Made by a program: the position numbers and the translations under genes. This document shows, piece by piece, positions 57,357 through 64,000 of a stretch of DNA of 64,000 nucleotides (positions are counted from its first letter, which is position 1; each line of letters begins with the position of its first letter). Source of the DNA: Psoroptes ovis (lineage: Eukaryota; Arthropoda; Arachnida; Sarcoptiformes; Psoroptidae); contig PQWQ01000003.1 in the NCBI GenBank assembly GCA_002943765.1, positions 372,001 to 436,000 of the forward strand, in the 5' to 3' direction. The notes beneath the pieces were generated by a model, which was not told where the DNA came from, searched no databases, and saw only the letters and a program-made list of their open reading frames with translations.

Positions 57357-60343
57357 AAGGCTATAATTTTTTGGAAATTTTTGAAAATCTTGAAAAAATC
57401 TAAGGCTAAAATACGTGAAAATATTTCAAAAAATTTCGAAAAAATCTGAGGCTATAAATCGACAAAATTTTCCAAAAATTCACAAAAATCTAAGGCTATA
57501 GTCTTTGGAAATTCTTGAAAAATTCATAAAAATCTAAGGCTATCCATCGTCAAAATTTTTGAAAAAATAAAAAAAATATAAGGCTATAGTACGTGGAAAT
57601 TTTTGAAAAAATCGAAAAAATCTAAGGCTATACATCGTCAAAATTTTTCAAAAAATCGAAAAAATCTAAGGCTATCCATCGTCAAAATTTTTGAAAAAAT
57701 CGAAAAAATCTAAGGCTATACATCGACAAAATTTTTCAAAAAATCGAAAAAATCTAAGGCTAACCATCGACAAAATTTTTCAAAAAATCGAAAAAATCTA
57801 AGGCTATACATCGACAAAATTTTTGAATTTTTCGAAAAAATCTAAGGCTATACATCGTCAAAATTTTTGAAAAAATCGAAAAAATCTAAGGCTATACAAC
57901 GTCAAAATTTTTGAATTTTTCGAAAAAATCTAAGGCTATACATCGTCAAAATTTTTCAAAAAATCGAAAAAATCTAAGGCTATACATCGTCAAAATTTTT
58001 GAAAAAATCGAAAAAATCTAAGGCTATACAACGTCAAAATTTTTGAATTTTTCGAAAAAATCTAAGGCTATACATCGTCAAAATTTTTCAAAAAATCGAA
58101 AAAATCTAAGGCTATACATCGTCAAAATTTTTGAAAAAATCGAAAAAATCTAAGGCTAACCATCGTCAAAATTTTTGAATTTTTCGAAAAAATCTAAGGC
58201 TATACATCGTCAAAATTTTTGAAAAAATCGAAAAAATCTAAGGCTATCCATCGTCAAAATTTTTCAAAAAATCGAAAAAATCTAAGGCTATCCATCGTCA
58301 AAATTTTTGAATTTTTCGAAAAAATCTAAGGCTATACATCGTCAAAATTTTTCAAAAAATCGAAAAAATCTAAGGCTATACATCGTCAAAATTTTTGAAA
58401 AAATCGAAAAAATCTAAGGCTATAGTACGCGGAAATTTTTGATTTTTTCGAAAAAATCTAAGGCTAACCATCGTCGAAATTTTTCAAAAATCGAAAAAAT
58501 CTAAGGCTATAGTACGCGGAAAATTTTGAATTTTTCGAAAAAATCTAAGGCTATCCATCGTCAAAATTTTTCAAAAAATCGAAAAAATCCAAGGCTATCC
58601 ATCGTCAAAATTTTTGAATTTTTCGAAAAAATCTAAGGCTATCCATCGTCAAAATTTTTCAAAAATCGAAAAAATCTAAGGCTATAGTACGTGGAAATTT
58701 TTGAATTTCTCCAAAAAATCTAAGGCTATACATCGTCAAAATTTTTGAAAAAATCGAAAAAATCTAAGGCTATACAACGTCAAAATTTTTGAATTTTTCG
58801 AAAAAATCTAAGGCTATACATCGTCAAAATTTTTCAAAAAATCGAAAAAATCTAAGGCTATACATCGTCAAAATTTTTGAAAAAATCGAAAAAATCTAAG
58901 GCTATACAACGTCAAAATTTTTGAATTTTTCGAAAAAATCTAAGGCTATACATCGTCAAAATTTTTCAAAAAATCGAAAAAATCTAAGGCTATACATCGT
59001 CAAAATTTTTGAAAAAATCGAAAAAATCTAAGGCTAACCATCGTCAAAATTTTTGAATTTTTCGAAAAAATCTAAGGCTATACATCGTCAAAATTTTTGA
59101 AAAAATCGAAAAAATCTAAGGCTATACATCGTCAAAATTTTTGAAAAAATCGAAAAAATCTAAGGCTATACATCGTCAAAATTTTTGAAAAAATCGAAAA
59201 AATCTAAGGCTATACAACGTCAAAATTTTTGAATTTTTCGAAAAAATCTAAGGCTAACTATCGTCAAAATTTTTCAAAAAATCGAAAAAATCTAAGGCTA
59301 TACATCGTCAAAATTTTTGAATTTTTCGAAAAAATCTAAGGCTATACATCGTCAAAATTTTTCAAAAAATCGAAAAAATCTAAGGCTATACATCGTCAAA
59401 ATTTTTGAAAAAATCGAAAAAATCTAAGGCTATAGTACGCGGAAATTTTTGATTTTTTCGAAAAAATCTAAGGCTAACCATCGTCGAAATTTTTCAAAAA
59501 TCGAAAAAATCTAAGGCTATAGTACGCGGAAAATTTTGATTTTTTCGAAAAAATCTAAGGCTATCCATCGTCAAAATTTTTCAAAAATCGAAAAAATCTA
59601 AGGCTATAGTACGTGGAAATTTTTGAATTTCTCCAAAAAATCTAAGGCTATACATCGTCAAAATTTTTGAAAAAATCGAAAAAATCTAAGGCTATAGTAC
59701 GTGGAAATTTTTGAATTTCTCCAAAAAATCTAAGGCTAACCATCGTCAAAATTTTTCAAAAATCGAAAAAATCTAAGGCTAACCATCGTCAAAATTTTTG
59801 AATTTTTCGAAAAAATCTAAGGCTATAGTACGTGGAAATTTTTGAATTTTTCGAAAAAATCTAAGGCTATCCATCGTCAAAATTTTCCAAAAAATCGAAA
59901 AAATCCAAGGCTATCCATCGTCAAAATTTTCCAAAAAATCGAAAAAATCTAAGGCTAACCATCGTCAAAATTTTTGAAAAAATCGAAAAAATCTAAGGCT
60001 ATACAACGTCAAAATTTTTGAATTTTTCGAAAAAATCTAAGGCTAACCATCGTCAAAATTTTTGAAAAATCGAAAAAATCTAAGGCTATCCATCGTCAAA
60101 ATTTTTCGAAAAATCGAAAAAATCTAAGGCTATCCATCGTCAAAATTTTTCGAAAAATCGAAAAAATCTAAGGCTATAGTACGTGGAAATTTTTGAAAAA
60201 ATCATAAAAATCTAAGGCTATCCATCGTCAAAATTTTTAAAAAAATCAAAAAAATCTAAGGCTATAGTACGTGGAAATTTTCGAAAATTTTGAAAAAATC
60301 TAAGGCTATACATCGACAAAATTTTTCAAAAAAATCGAAATCT
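57357..60343. repeat. 3-kb minisatellite, 44-bp unit, about 67 copies, with higher-order structure
   Basis: The unit is AAATCTAAGGCTATACATCG followed by TCAAAATTTTTGAAAAAATCGAAA, with 44-bp spacing (for example unit starts at 57,976 and 58,020). Monomer types differ at a few places: ATACATCG, ATCCATCG, AACCATCG, ATACAACG or ATAGTACGTGG in the left half, and TTTGAAAAAATCG, TTTCAAAAAATCG or TTTGAATTTTTCG in the right half. A 132-bp trimer (ATACATCG-GAAAAA, ATACAACG-GAATTT, ATACATCG-CAAAAA) recurs from about 57,849 and again from about 58,727. Longer blocks recur at offsets of about 878 and 1,010 bp. It carries no open frame. Edge units are the most diverged. Confidence 0.95.
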
Positions 60344-60738
60344 TTCATTTATTTTTGAAATTAAATTAAATTAAATTTAAAATTATTCAATTTAAAAAAA
60401 TTTTTATTATATAAAAAATAATGAATTGAGTTAATTTAATTTAATAAAATCCAAGAAGAAAATTAAAGTAATAATAATAATAATAATAATATCAATGAAT
60501 GAATGAATGAAATCAATGTCTTGTATTTCAATGTGCGTTTCAATTATATTGCTAAATATAATAGATAGTTTCATGTTCATATTCATCAATTATATTTACA
60601 AAAATTTGTTAAGAATGTTTTTTGGGAACTTATAAATATGTTTAGGGTTTTTTTTGTATTTTACACAGAAAAAAATATTTTGCGTCATCTTCGATCGCAG
60701 AATCTTGAATTCCAACAATAATAACCAGTGTAATTCAT
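60344..60738. other. 3' flank of PDE8, AT-rich
   Basis: Contains an (AAT)n run near 60,470-60,490 and an (AATG)n run near 60,497-60,510. It is likely 3' UTR of the minus-strand PDE8 gene. No other gene seen. Confidence 0.55.
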
Positions 60739-63700
60739 TCATTCATCAATTTTTCGACAATCTTCATCATCAGTTTCCGATACTTTTCGTGATCTAGATT
60801 CGGCCGATGAACTAAGCTTATCTTTCCAATATTGATAATTTATATTCATGTTTTCAATCATTTCAGTATAATTTCCGAATGCTTGAATTTGAAAAAATGG
60901 GAAGGATGGAAGAGAATTTTTTGTTTTTAAACCACAGAATTAAAATATTGAAACAAAATATTTGAAAATAATGAAAATAATGATAGTGTTTGTAACATTT
61001 ACTTACAATGCCATGCTTCAAACATATCATTAGCAAAATAATCGATGAAACCGATTTGTGATTTTGGTATTGAACAATTACGGCGATCAAATGTAGGCAT
61101 TACAACCGGTAAACATCGACGTTTTTCTTCTTCAGTCTAAATACATTGCAATAATTAAAGGTTAGAACCTTTTAAAAAATTCTCAAAATACCTGATCACA
61201 ATATTCAGTTGCAATACGATTTGCCCATGTTTCACATAATTTTGTTGGACGTCCTGGATTGGAAACATCGGCACATTTGATTAACATACGTTTGATTAAG
61301 ACAATATTTTCAGGTGTTGCTAAATCAGAAACAGCTGTAGTCATTGATATGTTATCATCATCAATCAAATTATTATTATCATTTTTATATTTATTTAAAC
61401 TAATAAATTGTTCATCATCAACCAATGTAAATGATTGAAATGTACGAACAAATTTTGTTAAATGTTCAAAATGTTTTGTCATTTCAGTTGCTAATACCAT
61501 ATCAATTATTGATTGTCTACATTCACGATAAGTTTCACGATCAATATTTTTAAATATATTAACACGATCAGTATCAGGACCATGGACGGTTAAACGAAAA
61601 CCAAATGATGCATGGTGACTTTCCAAAACTGATCTATTTTTTTTTTCATATTTTTGAACATGAAAAGATATAAATCGATATATAAATCATAATAACACAT
61701 ATGAATTGAAAATTATGAAATAAATAATTGAATAAATATTGATCGATAGAAATCGATCATTTAATCGAAATTAGTAACAAACAAAATTAATAGATATTAA
61801 ACAAGTACATACATGTCATTATATAGTATGGCTAATTCATGATTTGAATTCGATAAGAATGCACTGTTTCGGCCCGGATGATCAACATCATGTATAATTG
61901 CAGCAATCAAACAAATTGCTTGATCCAATGGATCGAATAATGTTTTTAATCTTTCTGACATAAGAAAATATGCTGTCGCTTGCATAACATCGGCTGCATG
62001 TGTTGAATTGTGATATGGATTTTTACGATAATTTGCTTCAATCATTGAAAGCCAATTTCTAGCTACCGTTTCGCTACAATTCAATGTTTGTAATACATTG
62101 AAACGTTCAAATATTGAACTGCCAAGCCATAGCAATGGCCTTTGGTATTTTAATGTCATTTAATAATTATTTATGATAATTAAATGAGAAAATTATAAAA
62201 TTATTCAAGATAATTTGAAATAATCAGAATAATTTACCTATTTTCCGATATTCTTTCCAGTTCAATAACATCGAAATTCCATTTGAGATCATCATCTAAT
62301 AATTTTTTAATATTATTCGGTATAATCATATGATGATGATGATGATGATGTTGTTGTTGTTGTTGATATTGACTTGAAACATATGCCGGTGTTGACATTG
62401 TTTGTGTTAAATGATAGGAAGCACTATTTTTATGATGTTGTAATGATGGTACATCATGTGACATTCGTCTATTTGAACTTTTGTTCGATGTCTTTGAGGA
62501 GAGGAAAAAAAAAGGATCACAATATTAATTGATTTACATTGATTCATTGATTATTTGGTCACTTTTGAAAAAGCAACTTTTGAACTTACATTCATCAAAC
62601 TACTTATCAATTCAGATGTAACTTGATCATCTGGTTTGAATTGATTTTGAAATTTATCAAATATTTCTGAATTTTTCAATATATCGATCGCTTTTTCAAT
62701 GGTAGGTGCCAATAATGTTGGACCAGTTTCTTTGATAGCCATTAATATGTTTATAATCTATATTTATAAAGCACAGGGTAACATATTGAAATGGTATTTC
62801 ATTTTATTTATTTATTTAATTTCAATTCATTTCAATTCAATTCAATTTCCCGAAAAAAATTTCATTCGTATTTGAATTTATTTATTTATTTTCATCATTA
62901 AAAATTCAGAAATTGATGTAAATATATATATATCAAAAATTGAAACAAATTGCAATTGAAATTGTAAATATTGAATTAAATTGAATTCAAAAACGGTTAC
63001 CTTGATGATAGGAGCTTCAACCATTGATATTGAATTAAATTTCGCTAAACTTGGTCGCCGGGCTACTTTCAGCAAAAAAAAAATGAAAGGAATTTTTTTC
63101 CCATGAAAATATTTTTTTTTTAATAAAAACGAAATGAATAAATAAAACGGGTAAAAAAAAGGAAGATGGGAAGGAAAATTTGGGACGAAATTAAATGAAA
63201 ATCATCATCCAAAAAAAACAATGACTTTAGTCCTCGTCGTCAACTACGGTACAAAAATTATTTTTAAAAATAGAAAAAATACAAACCTTCACGATAATCA
63301 ACCGTTGACATTTTACGTAGTGCACCTCTTGCCGTAGCCGTTGTTGTTGTATTCGATGTTTGTGTATTATTTGGTGATGATGATGATGTTATCAATGAAC
63401 CGTGGCTTGATGTAAATTCTAAATAACACAAACACATACAAATAAATTGAATTATTAAATAATCAAATTTGATCGTTGAATGCATTTAAATTTCAAATAT
63501 GCAAACATATTCATTATAATAAATAATTTAATAATTTTTTCGGAAAAAAAAATTTCCCAAATATTTACCTCTTTCAGAACTCATCAATTTATCAATGAAT
63601 AGAAATGGAAATTCTTTAATATAAATTATTGATTCTGGAACACTAATTTTTTTCCAAAGAAAAAATATTTAAAATAATGGAAAATTATTATTATTATTTT

Positions 63701-63874
63701 TCAAAAAAATAAATGAATCATATCAAAGAAATAGCAATAATAATAATGATAATAATCATCATTATTATTAATGGGAAATAATTACCCTTTACGATAATTG
63801 ATTGGCATAATACGATTCCAAATGGGTATACTTTCACCAGATTTTCTCCGGTGATAAATTTGGCCTTCCCATTC
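60739..63874 (-). CDS. PDE8: cAMP phosphodiesterase 8 (partial; 5' end outside the window)
   Basis: Ten exons are visible: 63,786-63,874; 63,569-63,642; 63,287-63,418; 63,001-63,065; 62,590-62,757; 62,238-62,491; 61,813-62,139; 61,192-61,633; 61,007-61,136; 60,739-60,881. The first encodes [16 protein letters not shown], the end of the PDE8 PAS domain. A PDE8-type linker follows ([22 protein letters not shown]). The catalytic HD domain is complete: [32 protein letters not shown], the metal-binding [45 protein letters not shown] and the nucleotide-site [12 protein letters not shown]8 is a high-affinity, rolipram-insensitive cAMP hydrolase. The N-terminal REC-like region and the rest of PAS lie beyond the right edge. 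A Ser/His-rich insert sits between exons 5 and 6. Confidence 0.94.
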
Positions 63875-64000
63875 CTTTTGTTTTTTTTTTTGCCCGAAAA
63901 TTTTTTTGTTTGAACAATGGGAAAAATAGGGAAAAGGGTGAAAAGTATTGCATTAATTAATGGGAAATTATTCATTATAAATGAGAATTTATGAATAAAT
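63875..64000 (-). other. PDE8 intron running off the window
   Basis: Upstream of the acceptor at 63,875 (AAAACAAAAG on the minus strand) the sequence is AT-rich and non-coding to the window edge, consistent with an intron interrupting the PAS-domain coding sequence. Confidence 0.6.

Noticed and set aside
57357..60343. Possible CRISPR-like array because of regularly spaced repeats
   Set aside because: Repeats are head-to-tail with no unique spacers, in a eukaryotic genome; it is a tandem minisatellite.

Overview
The window is nuclear DNA from a small-genome animal, most likely an arthropod and, by inference, an acariform (astigmatid) mite such as Dermatophagoides, Sarcoptes or a relative. The grounds are strong AT-richness, short GT-AG introns (mostly 40-150 bp), tightly packed genes on both strands, proteins full of Asn, Gln, Ser and His homopolymers, and a one-peptide short neuropeptide F gene of the chelicerate kind. 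The species is not proven.

Layout. Bases 1-22,100 are gene-poor and hold transposable elements. There are fourteen copies of a roughly 80-bp palindromic mariner-type MITE (a fifteenth lies at 38.8 kb). At 5,408-9,673 there is a non-autonomous hAT-like DNA transposon, and inside it sits a decayed Jockey/R1-type non-LTR retrotransposon (5,708-9,081) with its own 15-bp target-site duplication. From 22.2 kb the window becomes a gene cluster: short neuropeptide F (+), myotubularin MTMR2/MTM1 (-), APC/C subunit CDC16 (-), a secreted Reeler-domain protein (+), ATP synthase subunit c (-), a JAZF1-like zinc-finger protein (+), tetraspanin-31/13 (+), the SGNH esterase IAH1 (-), histone-fold POLE3 (-), a small probable mitochondrial membrane protein (+), an ATF-2-type bZIP factor (-), an XLF/NHEJ1-like DNA-repair factor (-), the AP-3 sigma subunit (-), cytosolic glycerol-3-phosphate dehydrogenase (+), a SKICH coiled-coil autophagy receptor of the TAX1BP1/CALCOCO family (+), and a PDE8-type phosphodiesterase (-) that runs off the right edge. 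A 3-kb minisatellite of about 67 copies of a 44-bp unit (57,357-60,343) separates the last two convergent genes.

The genes are mostly unrelated housekeeping and signalling genes, with no operon-like functional grouping. Local architecture still matters. POLE3 and the small mitochondrial protein share a 292-bp divergent promoter with a DREF-type site. CDC16 has E2F-like sites upstream. AP-3 sigma and XLF lie head-to-tail 215 bp apart. Exon structures below were worked out by hand from splice signals, reading-frame phase and family resemblance, and all coding totals close in frame. I found no obviously new system. The items most worth a second look are the nested hAT/retroelement, the MITE swarm, the higher-order minisatellite, the XLF homologue and the odd N-terminus of the sNPF precursor.
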